64,000 nucleotides of DNA from Omphalotus guepiniiformis (taxonomy: Eukaryota > Basidiomycota > Agaricomycetes > Agaricales > Omphalotaceae): NCBI GenBank assembly GCA_028554645.1, contig JAQOOI010000064.1:1488001-1552000 (forward strand), in the 5' to 3' direction. Position 1 is the stretch's first letter. Every line of letters begins with the position of its first letter. The position numbers and the translations under genes are program-made. Positions 22,501 to 32,733 of this stretch are shown one piece after another. The notes under the pieces are model-generated. The model searched no databases. It was not told the DNA's origin and worked only from the letters and a program-made list of their open reading frames with translations.

Positions 22501-23525
22501 CATCCATTTACGGGTTCTACATTACATTCCAAACTCGTACTTTGGCATGAAAAGATTTGATTTCTGATCCAGTTAAGTGTGATGCCGTTGATGGATTGAT
22601 CTTGGCATCTCATTGTTGAGGCTTCTTCGGTCCGATGTTGCTTCCTGTGGATTTGTCGGTCCGGTGTCTTTGTTGCGGAGTTGTCAGTCTGATGTGTGTT
22701 TTTTTTGCTGTCCTGCTGTTGTTTTTCTGTGTTCTGCGTTCACAAACATGTAATTATTGCTTTTGATTTAAGTCTCTTATGTATGTATCTTCGTCTCCTA
22801 TCTACAACCCTTCGCTGAGTTTAACATCACCTACAATAGCAATCTTGGCAGAGATAATGTCAAGCTAAGCAAAAAGGGCAACCACACAGCATGTACAGTC
22901 ATTTATGCAAAAACAACTGAAATAAGAAATAAGGCTTTTGGGCCGTGTCTGGAACTGATGGTCCGATTTGGCTTAACCCTTAAACCCAATTTGATTTAAG
23001 GCTTAAACCAAATTGAGCACTTAAACCAAATGTGATATTACGAGTTCGAAATGAAATGTAGAATTCGTTCTTTCCTGGGCATTTTTTGGCTTTTTTGGTA
23101 CCCGTTAAGTGTGATGCCAATGATTGCCATTCCGGCTGGCTCTTCATCTGGGGCTTTTTCGCTCACTTGTGTCCAGTTAAGCGTGAAGTCACGTGCCATT
23201 TGGTATGGGAGGAATTTTCACCCAAGGGTTCCAGTTAAGTGTGAGCTTCTTACTCATATCAATTTTGTACAAATTCTTCGCTTGTCATCCTTTCTTTGTA
23301 ACTTCTGTCTCATATTTCCTTATGTTGCTCTGTATCTTTCCTTTACATTTTCTGTTTCCACTACATCTATAATCATGAGTTCGAAGTTTTGCAGGCTAAA
23401 AGCGGCTGGCCAAAGGCCAAGCTGCAATTAGCCCACAGAGAGTTAGTAGTGCTATACAATGAACTCGTACCTGCCTGGGCCCCGGCTCAGGCCACCAATC
23501 AAGTTGCATCTATTCACTATTTATA
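22501..23525. other. Unique segment interrupting the satellite array
   Basis: About 1 kb without the satellite unit. It contains four copies of a short motif GTTAAGTGTGA or GTTAAGCGTGA (about 22573, 23105, 23180 and 23231), a block of TTAACCCTTAAACCC-like repeats near 22972-23030, and a stretch (about 23390-23505) whose forward translation looks protein-like (WPKAKLQLAHREL). It could be a captured host fragment or a separate insertion whose ends I cannot define. Confidence 0.5.
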
Positions 23526-24260
23526 TCAGAAAGCTGGAGTTTGCAACTATTTTCAGCTATTTGCATCACAAAGCTGAAGTTTGCAGCTATTTACAGCCTA
23601 GAGCTGTATCTGCAGTGATTTGAAGCTATTTGTGGCATAGTGCTGCAGTTTGAAGCCAGTTCTGGCTATTTGCACCACAGAGCTGGAGTTCCCAGCTACT
23701 TTTGCATCCCAGCACTGCAGTTTGCAGCCATTCACAGCTATTTTCAGCATAGACCTGGATTTCACAGCTATTGCCAGCTATTTGAAATACAAAGCTCCAG
23801 TTCACAGCTCTTCCCAGCTATTTGCATCATAGAGCTGCAGTTTGCAGCTATTTCCAGTGTTTTGCCCCAAACCACTGCAGTTTGCAGCTATTTGCAGCAT
23901 GGAGCTGCCATTTGCAGCCATTCAGGGCTTTTTGCAGCATAGAGCTGCATTTCACAGATATTTCCAGCACACAGCTGCATTGTGCAGCTATGTGCACCAT
24001 AGAGCTGCAATTTCCAGCAATTTCCAGCTATTTGCACCACAGAGCTGCAGTTCATAGCAATTTCCAGCCATTTGCATCACAGAGCTGCATTTTGCAGCCA
24101 TTTCTGGCTATTTGCACTACAGAGCACTATTTTGTAGCCATTTTCAGCTATTTGCAGCATCAAGCTGTAGTTCACAGCTATTTCCAGCTATTTGCATTAC
24201 ACTATTTGCACTACAGAACTGCAGTTTGCAGACATTTGCAGCTATTTGCATCACAGATAA
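23526..24260. repeat. Satellite array, continued, orientation 2
   Basis: The same 30-bp family as 20231-22500, resuming after the unique segment and merging into the right terminal inverted repeat. Confidence 0.85.
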
Positions 24261-25628
24261 TAGAATATCTTCACAGAGATATGCTGGAGATTTGCAAGAG
24301 ACATGAAGATGAGAATAACATTTCTTCACAGAGATGTGCTGAAGACATGCTAGAGATATATTAGAGGCATCAGAATATCTTCACAGAAATGGATGTTCTG
24401 TTGCTCTCAACATATCTAGCATGTCTTCAGCACATCTTTTGGAGTACTTACAAAGCCCATCTACATATCTTCACCACATCTCTGTGAAGATATGTTAAGG
24501 ACTTCACCACTTCTCTGTGAAAATATGTAAATGCCTTTCAATATATCTCTTGCATTTCTTCAGCACATCTCTGTGGAGATATTCTGATGCCTTTCAACAT
24601 ATCTTCTTCTGCATGTCTTTCCATATCTCTGTGAAGATATTCTGATGTCTTCAACATATCTCTTGCATGTCTTTAGCATATCTCTGTGAAGATATGCTAA
24701 TGCCTTCAACATGTCTCTTGTGTGTCTTCAGCACATATTTGTGAAGATATGCAAATCTCATCTGCATCTCTTTAGCATATTCATGTGAAGTTATGACAAT
24801 GTCTTCAACATAGCTCTACAATGTCTTCAGAAGATATGCTTTGCCCATGCTCCAGCACATCTCTGCTAATGTCTTCAGCATATCTCTGTGAAAATATTCC
24901 AATGTCTTCAATATGTCTCTTGCATGTCTTCAGCACATCTTTGTGAAGAAATGCTATTTTCATCTACATGTCTATTGCATGTCTTCAGCATATCTCTGTG
25001 AAGAAATGCTATTCTCATTTACATGTCTTCAGCATAATTCTGTGAATATATTTTAAATCTATCTGTATACCTTTCAGCACATCTCTGTGAAGATATGCTA
25101 ATGCCATCACCATATATCTGTCAGATGTACAGCACATCTCTGTAAGGGGATGTAAATCTCATCTGCATGTCATATCTTGAAAGTGTTAAGAACACGTAGA
25201 TAAGATTTGTGTATCTTCACACAGGTATGCTGAAGGCATAGCAGATTAGTATACCTCCTACTGGGGAGTATGCTAATCCTATTTGTATGCTTTTATGCTA
25301 ATATAGTCCATCTAAAGGGAGTTTTTGAATATTCATGACTTCTACATAATAACAGCATATAGTCTCTGTGAGTTATAATAAAAGTTATTTCTCATATCTT
25401 TTGCATAAATCTTTGTGTAGTTATGGAAGAGGTATGGTGTGACAATGTGTCACATCCTTGACATAGAATATATCCCTCTGAGAGCTTTGATGATATGTTG
25501 AAGTTGTGTTTTTCCAAAATTTTCATAACTTTAACATAAATCCAAAGAATTATGCTAAAATCCATTAAAGTAAATATTGCATAATTCTTACATAACTCCC
25601 GCAGAGTTATGCTTTACCGGGCCCAGTG
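24100..25628. repeat. Right terminal inverted repeat of the foldback element
   Basis: Reverse complement of 17940 to about 19150. It is longer than the left arm, mainly because of extra TCTCTGTGAAGATATGCTAATG-type units between about 24560 and 24960. Confidence 0.8.
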
Positions 25629-25819
25629 CTAGAGTCACTAATCTTTGCAAGAGACTCGGATTCGAAGTAGAGTACCTTGAAGTGTTATGCAAATATACAA
25701 TTTACACTTCGAGAGGCAAATCAAATCATCAATTCAATTCGCCGAGGTCAGAAGACAGTGATATTTAGACACAGGAGTCTTTCAAGAGTAAAACTTGATA
25801 TAATTGTTTTCTGAAACTA

Positions 25820-25838
25820 CCCCTCACGGTGGGCTCCA
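25820..25838 (-). promoter_or_regulatory. Gyp1-B primer binding site
   Basis: Minus-strand TGGAGCCCACCGTGAGGGG, the Gyp1-A site with one CG to TG change, 2 nt inside the LTR at 25841. Confidence 0.8.
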
Positions 25839-27116
25839 GATAATAGCAGAGAAATGAGCACTCTAAGACGTAGAAACTTGTCTAAACTCAAAGGTTGCCT
25901 TGTAAAAGCGAGTGTAGTCTAGCATTGGCAAAGATTCCGCACGCAGAAAACTGACTAAAGTCGAGCTAGACTGTTGGAAAGACTAACTGAACTGAAAGAT
26001 CACTGTCTAGACCCTTCAACGAGTACCAGAAACAGCAAAACAGACAAACACAGACAGACAGATAGACAGACAGACAGACAGTTCAAACACAACAGATGTT
26101 CAGATATTTAGCACTCTATTAAAGCACTGCAATTCCTAATAGTCTGCCTCTACCAGCTCAAAGAACCAGGGCCTGACATTCACAATCAAGAGGCCTTCTG
26201 CAATTTAACGCTCTAGAAGATACATAAAGTTCTCCAATTTGGCAGGCAGTCGTAACCTGGGGTACTCGTCCCTATACATGACAGTATATGTACTCTACTG
26301 CTTGTACGTCTTTCATAAATAGATAAAAAACTGAGTGGAGTAAGTAAAAGGAACACAGGGATAAATCGAGTATAAAATGGATATAAACAGAAACAATATG
26401 ACTGAGTTGGGTAAGTAGACACGTCTAGAGGGTAATTATGTGCAGTTCTTGGGTATATGTATGTAAGTATTATGTTTTAGTGATGTTTTTGGTACATCTA
26501 GACCCTTCTTATCATGCGCTTGAGCCATTCTAAACGAACCACTCCTATGCATTTTGTTATTATTCATCTTCATAACTGTTTCAGAGTGTACTTATAGGGG
26601 CACTGAGGGCAGTTTCTAGTCATTTATCCCGTTGGGCTTCTGTATTTTCTCCTATTTCATCATCTAGACCCCATAGCACCTCGTAGATATATCAATATCC
26701 AGCACTCAAAGGCCAATTCTGTCATTACTTTACTAACAAGTTGTTATACAGTCATTGAGACTGATCATTTTCATAGCTTTGACCATCTGGTATCTCGGAA
26801 CGAAATTGTCAATCATATATTCCCAATCATAAAGCAATATCTCCAGTATATCATCAATCTGCAGGTTCTAGGAGGTCGGCTAAGTTTGAACAGACCATTT
26901 TGATAGCTCAGCAATACCTCTAGCTTTGTCCTTTCGACATTATTGAGGCTCATGAGGCTATTATACCAGTGTGTGTGTAGTTTCTTTCTCTCTCGTGGAT
27001 TACACAGATACTTGAATAGTGACTTCCAGACGAAGGGCTCTTTGGCAGGCAGGGTGGATCTGACCATACTGTACAGTCTCGTAGCAGGTAGTTACTTCAT
27101 CGAAGGTTTTCAGCGC

Positions 27117-29487
27117 TGTTGCGTCAAAAAGCCTTTCAGTACTGAAATCTATCAGATTGAAGTAAATATTGGATGTTCAAGCATTGGAAACTGAACATAA
27201 AGGACTAGAGTCACCCCAGACTGCTACTAAAGACATGAAACATACTTGTACTCACAATGCCTAAGTGTAGTGATTGCTACAGTACTGAATCTGGTGCTAA
27301 GTGTTAAGTCCGTGCGGACTAGAGACAGTAAGAAAGCGAGGACCTCCGAGGAGGTCCGAGAGAAGGAGTTCGAAAGGAACAAGACAAGATAAACCAGGAG
27401 CCCTGAATTGCTCCGGCAACAAGACTTCACCCGGTAGGCAGTATTATTTCGATACTGCCCCCCGTGCTGCACCCGGATTGGAAGTCCGAGGAGAGATGAG
27501 AGTTCAGACGAGAAATTCAAGATAGTAGTCCGGAGACTAAATTGATTTAAAACTAAAGTATATACAGTATAAGCGTGAAGTATTTATATGAGTATTCTAC
27601 CGGAGATACTCGGAGTAATAAAACAATAGTGTGAGAAGAATGAAACTAAAGAACAATAAGAACATGGAACGTCGGCGACGTTCGGATGTCCGGAGTAGAA
27701 AAGAATAATAAAAGCGAATAGGAAAGCGTGAATTTGTAAAGTGAACCATATGGCAAGATTGAATAGATGTCAGGAAGAAGAAATCAAAGAAGTTCTAGAA
27801 ACCGGAGGTCTGACCCGGAGTTCCGGTGCATAGCCGTAACACTAAGCAACTGTGAACAATGGGTTATACAAGGAGATACTAGTTATGCCTCTCCAGATGT
27901 GTTGGAATTCCAATGTTCCATACCAGATTGAGTTGGTCAGACCCACCCTCTAATAACTAGAGACTCTACCAAGTGTCGTTGACTGTAATCCAAGGGGTTG
28001 ATGGATTTTCACTTCAATTGAACAACTATCTAAGTCCTTTGGACTGATTAAAAGTTCCAGCTGGTCTTGCTAACTAAGTTGGCACTACAAGATTGAATAC
28101 TGAGAATATGGGCAATCTTGAAGATTGTATTACCAGAGAAATATTGTACATTGAGTACTATGTGAACATAATGTCACTAAGATGAAATGCCAATCTGTGT
28201 AATAATGGAAGTAGATTCAAAGTTACATCTGCACAAATGAGTTAGATACTCAATACTCATGATAAGAGGAGTTAGATACTGAAAATGAGTATCTCTCTGG
28301 ATCTGAGTATCTCTCTGAAATTCAGTAACCCTCTGAACTTGATGAAAGATAAAGGCACTCTAATTGGAGGTCTTAGACGAAACTATGGGATAGAATACTG
28401 TCCTAGGAGAAGCTGAGAGCTATCCTAAACAAGAAATATAACCTGAGTACAAATCTGACCAAAAAGATGTATAGGGGTAAAACTTGAAATAAACAGTTAC
28501 CGTACCTTCCTGTGGCTGATAGAAATGATAAAGCATGGTCTAGATAAGTTCTAGAGCTTCTACACAACTCCTAATGCTGCCCTAGTAGAGAAGAATGTGC
28601 CAATCTTGGAGAAACTTATAGGGAACCAGATTTGCAATACACTGAGGAGAATGTCAACTGTCATGATACTGGTTGCTATTTACAGGTTCTGGACCTTTAT
28701 TTAGATATCCTGGGTACACCCTAACACACCTAGAACGCGGACAAAGCAATATATTTCTGTTTTTATACCAATCTATACCCAAAGTTCCTACATTTTGACT
28801 ATCTAACTGGAAAATTACTTAGAAAACTACCTAAAAAGAATCCAATTTCTGCTCAATTGATACTTACTTACTTTTGACTCATTTACTGTTCAGATTACTC
28901 TTTTAATTTCAAGATACATGTTTGATTTTATGATTTAGTATATATAGCTTACAGAGTATCTATTTAGATTTTCTTAAGCTAGTACTGCCCAAAGCTACAA
29001 GCCAAAGCAGGAAACCCTTCTTAGACGGAATATAGCCTGGCTCTTTAGAGTTCAGTTTGAGAAATATCCAGTTGTGAAAACTTCTGTAAAGTCCCTTGTG
29101 GCAGATAAATTAAAAAAGATACTGAATCTTTGCTGAAACTGCTGTTCTGTCTGTGCTGGAACTGTCTGTGCTGCATCTGAAACTGTTCCCTGCATTGTCT
29201 GACCATTGGATTGAGTTTAACATTGAGATTGATTGTCCTAAATCCCTCCTGAACCCTGAAAACCACCCTTGCCTTCTGTCTGAATCTTGTGTTTTGAGAT
29301 ACCCTCCGCCATTTTTCATCCAGATTGAGATAAAGACATCTGTAACCTTGCAGATTTGAAGTTCAATTGTTGTGTCTAACTGTGCGGAATCTCTGACAAC
29401 ACCAGTCACACCTCACCCTATCATTTTGATTTGAGTTAGTTTGTGCTCAATTTGAGTATCTCTCTCGTTCATTTCATAGTCACTACA
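27117..29487 (+). repeat. Solo LTR2 (Gyp2 family) inside LTR1-B, itself interrupted by LTR4
   Basis: Begins TGTTGCGTCAAAAAGCC and ends CATAGTCACTACA, matching the LTR2 copies at 54431-56274 and 59552-61387. GCGC is duplicated at 27113-27116 and 29488-29491. No internal region remains, so it is a solo LTR formed by LTR-LTR recombination. Without the LTR4 insert it is about 1.83 kb. It contains weak ORFs that I do not consider genes. Confidence 0.9.
27302..27841. repeat. Solo LTR4, 540 bp, inserted in LTR2
   Basis: Begins TGTTAAGTCCGTGCGGAC and ends GCATAGCCGTAACA, with TGTTA/TAACA inverted ends. CTAAG (5 bp) is duplicated at 27297-27301 and 27842-27846. The two intact LTR2 copies run straight through this site (GGTGCTAAGCAACTGTG near 54609 and 59731). 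It represents a fourth LTR family and has no other member in the window. Confidence 0.9.
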
Positions 29488-29495
29488 GCGCAACA

Positions 29496-29662
29496 CCGGC
29501 AAAAGCAATGAACAGTGTACCACTGCTTCAGCGAACTCTGAGATGTGTGTGAATAAGTATTATGTAATAAACTGGCTGTCGGCGAGGCTTTAGAATGTAT
29601 CTTTGGCTGTATAACTGACTGATCACCAGACCGGGGACGGTCTAGATTTGGTTTGGAGGAGA
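29496..29662. other. 167-bp spacer between head-to-head LTR1 copies
   Basis: A short unique sequence between the start of LTR1-B (minus) and the start of the solo LTR1 at 29663 (plus). No gene or repeat recognised. Confidence 0.5.
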
Positions 29663-31155
29663 TGTTGCGCTGAAAACGCATACACACCTGAAATACCTGA
29701 AATTGAACGATTTCTACTGTGAATATGATGGGAATAAAGGGCTAGACTATGTCCCATAGTGCTAGCTAAAACATAGAACAAGAATAGTAAAAGGCTTGAA
29801 GTGAAATAACTACGATGTACAAGTATGCATCAAGACCTTATGGCTGATATGCCTCTAGACCTTCGATGAAGTAACTACCTGCTGCGAGACTGTACAGTAT
29901 GGTCAGATCCACCCTGCCTGCCAAAGAGCCCTTTGTCTGGAAGTTGCTATTCAAGTATCTGTGTAATCCACGGGACTTAGGGAGGAAGAAACTACACACA
30001 CACTGGCATAATAGCCTCATAAGCCTGAATAACGTCAAAAGGACAAAGGTAGAGGTATCGCCGAGCCATCAAAATGGTTTGTTCAAACTTAGCCGACCTC
30101 CTAAAAAGCTGCAGAATGATGATATACTTGAGATAACACTTTATAATCGGAAATATATGATCGACAATTCTGTTCCGAGATACCAGATGGTCAAAGCTAT
30201 GAAAATAATCGGTCTTGATGACTGTATAACAACTTGTAAGTAAAGTAATGACAGAATTGGCCTTTGAGCACTGGATATTTGCAAATCTATGAGGTGCTAT
30301 GGGGTCTAGATGTCGGAATAGGAGAATATACGGAAGCCTGACAGGATACATGACTGGAAAATGCCCTCGGCACCCCTATAAGTACACTGTAAAACAGTTA
30401 TGAAGATGAATAATAACGAAATGCATAGGAGTAGTTCGTTTAGAATGGCTCAAGCGCATGATAGAGCGCATGATAGGAAGAGTCTAGATGTACCAAAAAC
30501 ATCACTAAAATATAATACTTACACATATATACCCAAGAACTGCACATAATTACCCTCTAGATGTGCCTACTTACCCAACTCAGTCATATTGTTTCTGTTT
30601 ATATCCATTTTATACTCGATGTTATCCCTCTGCTCCTTTTACTTACTCCACTCAGTTTTCTATCTATTTATGGAATACTTACAAGCAGTAGAGTACATAT
30701 ACTATCATGTATAGAGTCAAGCACTCCAGGTTACGACTGCCCGCCAAATTGGAGAACTTTATGTATCTTCTAGAGTGTTAAATCACAGAAGGCCTCTTGA
30801 TTGTGAATGTCAGGCCCCAGTTCTTTGAGCTGGTAGAGGCAGACTATTAGAAATTGCAGTGCTTTAATAGAGTGCTAAATATCTGAACATCTGTTGTGTT
30901 TGAACTGTCTGTCTGTCTGTCTGTCTGTCTGTGTCTGTCTGTCTGTGTCTGTCTGTTTGCTGTTTTCTGGTACTTGCCAATGGGTCTAGACGGTGATCTT
31001 TCAGTTCAGTTAGTCTTTCCTACAGTCTAGCTTGACTTTAGTCAGTTTTCTGCATGCGGAATCTTTGCCAACACCAGACTACACTCGCTTTTACAAGGCA
31101 ACCTTTGAGTTTAGACAAGTTCCTATGTCTTAGAGTGCTCATTTTGCTGCTATTA
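29663..31155 (+). repeat. Solo LTR1, 1,493 bp
   Basis: A complete LTR1 from TGTTGCGCTGAAAACGC to GCTGCTATTA with neither PBS nor coding sequence adjoining. Flanking 4-mers are GAGA (left) and CCGG (right), so no target duplication is seen. That suggests a rearrangement or a recombinant end. Confidence 0.85.
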
Positions 31156-32005
31156 CCGGTAAGGGCGTCAGGCTAGCCTTTGCCTTTGCCTTTGGCTTTG
31201 GTTTTGAAACAGGAGCCGGCATCTTCGAGGATCCAGCGCAAGTGATTTTGGCAGATGAAGCAAGTGTAGTGAGAGACGGAAGTAGTATTCCATCATTGTC
31301 ATTGTCTTCTTCAAGCTGTGGTGTTTGCTTAAGTCTTGGAAATGGAGAAAGAGATTCCCAGAGGTTGCAGAGCAGCAAAAGCTTTAGCACCACAAAATAA
31401 AACGAATCTAAAGAATACTTACTGTATATTTGAGGCAGAAAGTGTCAAGCTTAGAACAGTTTAGCCCCCAGGGTGGTAAAATAAACGAAGTTGATTTAGC
31501 CTGATGAAGCCATAGCGCAAGATTGCAGGCAGAAAGAAAAGATCCAGTGGAATAACCAGGCAAGTGAGTCTGAGACTGCTGGCAGTGATTGAAGGTTAAG
31601 GTGATGCAAGTCTGTAAAAGATGAAGTTAGCCATAATAAAAGATGAAAAGAAAAAGACGTGTACCAACGCAAGATTCAAATTGTCGAAGGCGGAGGTAAT
31701 TGTCTTCAACCTAAGACCTTTTCCAAATTCCTTAAACGATTGGTCCCATAGTTGTCGATCCAAGTTGCCGAGTTTGGAAACAATAGAGAAAAGAGTCTTT
31801 TAGTCTTCTTCATTCATAGTGGAGGGCTGTGAGAGGGAAAAGAAAAGAGAGAGGCCGTCAAAATGAGAATGGTTCTCGAATATATATGTGACAACTGTGA
31901 AATACAGCACGTGTGAGAAAGGAATTAAAAAGGACTTACCGGTACCTCAGAAGGCTCCCTACTGAGAGTAATAGAGGAAGCCAGTTGCCTGGAAAATTCA
32001 TCCAT
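31156..32005 (-). pseudogene. Decayed multi-exon gene, acidic and Lys/Pro-rich, 3' end cut by LTR1
   Basis: On the minus strand an ATG at 32003-32005 opens MDEFSRQLASSITLSREP. My exon reading is 31940-32005, 31665-31826, about 31435-31611, and then from about 31332 to the LTR edge at 31156, with GTAAGT/GTACAC donors and AG acceptors in matching phase. One TAA (31800-31802) breaks exon 2. The last exon has an acidic QLEEDNDNDG patch followed by a KPKPKAKAKA run. The Cys6 gene near 54310-54350 shows the same architecture (KPKPRPKPKAKA), so this may be a distant N-terminal relative of that family. The remainder would lie beyond the LTR insertion. Function unknown. Confidence 0.5.
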
Positions 32006-32090
32006 CAGGGGACGAAATGAGATGTGAAGAGAAATGAGAATCACTGTCTGTTTAAGTCAAAACTTCAACAGAAGGAGATTGTGGGTTTTG

Positions 32091-32237
32091 CCGAAGTCTG
32101 ACATTGCTGTCACATGCCTGTCACAAAAAAGTGACATGTCATAAAAAATGGCATGTGCCCAACTCACAGCAATGTGAGCAAGGTCCAAATACTGCTTATA
32201 TAGTAGATCCCACAATGCTAGGATGAATCTAGCATTG
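32091..32237. repeat. Nested imperfect hairpins next to the Gyp3 LTR
   Basis: ACATTGCTGT (about 32091-32100) pairs with ACAGCAATGT-type sequence near 32166-32175; TGTCAC and GTGACA lie inside; and CAATGCTAG (32213-32221) pairs perfectly with CTAGCATTG (32229-32237). It may be a small foldback element or a degenerate MITE. No target duplication could be assigned. Confidence 0.4.
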
Positions 32238-32280
32238 CCAGCCTTTTGGCACAATGGTTAACATGGCTATGGGGTCAGTC

Positions 32281-32694
32281 TGTTACAAAATTATCACAAT
32301 TCTTTACTCACCTGCTACTTGTTGCAAAGATTGGGGAAAGAGTTGAGCTTAGTGTGAGAGAAGAGGATTGCTTGTCAAAGACAATAAGATTTATCTTGAG
32401 TCTGAGCTTTAAGAGCTTAGACCTGTCTACTTATATACTTGGGCATCAGGACTCCAGATACCTTCTAAGACCCATGATACCTAGCTGACTGATCAATGAT
32501 GTCAATGATGTCATGTGTGACATCATATGCTGACTGATGCCAAGACATAGCCCTGCCAAGGTAGTCTAGACCATAGCCTATCCCCATATACCTAAGTCCT
32601 ATCTAATCTAATCTAATCTATATCCAAGCCTTATGGGCATATGGTAAAGTCACTATATGGCACAGATAAACAGAAATAAGGAAAAACTGTGACA
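32281..32694 (-). repeat. Gyp3 3' LTR, 414 bp
   Basis: On the minus strand it begins TGTCACAG at 32694 and ends TTTTGTAACA at 32281, with TG..CA termini and a short inverted repeat (TGTCACA/TGTTACA). It lies directly after the stop codon region and polypurine tract of the Gyp3 polyprotein. The 5' LTR was not found. Confidence 0.75.
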
Positions 32695-32708
32695 TTACTC
32701 CCTCTTCA
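32695..32708 (-). promoter_or_regulatory. Gyp3 polypurine tract
   Basis: Minus-strand GAAGAGGGAGTAA immediately before the LTR start TGTCACAG. It is the expected primer for plus-strand cDNA synthesis in Gypsy elements. Confidence 0.65.
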
Positions 32709-32733
32709 GGTTCGAGCTCCGATGAGAAGATAT

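Larger units (their letters stand above)
17940..25628. mobile_element. 7.7-kb CACTG-ended giant foldback element, nonautonomous
   Basis: The ends are CACTGGGCCCGGTAAAGC at 17940 and its perfect reverse complement ending at 25628. CTA is duplicated at 17937-17939 and 25629-25631. The empty site is present in Gyp1-A (GACGGCTAGAGTC near 6263) and Gyp1-C (near 44200). Terminal inverted repeats extend more than 1 kb: 17940 to about 19150 matches the complement of about 24100-25628, the right arm having extra copies of an internal motif. The interior is an inverted satellite array plus one unique segment. I see no transposase. CACTG ends and a 3-bp target duplication are typical of the CACTA (EnSpm/CMC) superfamily, and repetitive subterminal regions are also known there, so a CACTA-like derivative is the best guess. 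Confidence 0.8.
12766..25922. repeat. Left arm of a near-identical inverted duplication (with the CACTG element inserted)
   Basis: Excluding 17940-25631, this stretch matches the reverse complement of about 43907-49370 almost base for base. The conceptual fragments that I compared between the arms are identical. At least one difference was seen: CTGGAAGTG versus CTGGGAGTG near 14710. Outside the limits, differences appear at once: GCATTGG versus GTGTTGG near 25923, and TTTCTATTC versus TTTCCATTC near 12760. The unit length is about 5.46 kb. Confidence 0.8.
25841..29495 (-). repeat. LTR1 copy B: 5' LTR of Gyp1-B, internally deleted and interrupted by LTR2
   Basis: It reads on the minus strand from TGTTGCGC (29495 to 29488, resuming at 27116) to CTGCTATTA at 25841. 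The stretch between TGAAAA and CCTTCGATGAAG (about 190 bp in full copies) is missing at 27103-27108. A solo LTR2 (27117-29487) splits it with a GCGC duplication. The upstream 4 bp on its own strand are CCGG. Confidence 0.85.

Noticed and set aside
18866..24364. Many ORFs of 60-180 codons in the satellite arrays, with repeated HHRAAVCSYL-like peptides
   Set aside because: They appear in several frames and on both strands because the unit is about 30 bp and free of stops in some frames. There is no codon structure, start context or conservation beyond the repeat itself.
29496..29662. Spacer as a promoter or regulatory RNA
   Set aside because: No motif beyond weak palindromes around GACCGGGGACGGTC; nothing supports a function.
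29838..30351. ORFs inside LTR1 copies (for example 29899-30243, 56756-56992)
   Set aside because: The same frame is broken in other LTR1 copies, and the region is a long terminal repeat. No protein-like conservation was seen.
32213..32280. Possible tRNA gene
   Set aside because: A box only. No acceptor stem pairing, no proper T-loop and no B box at the right distance on either strand.
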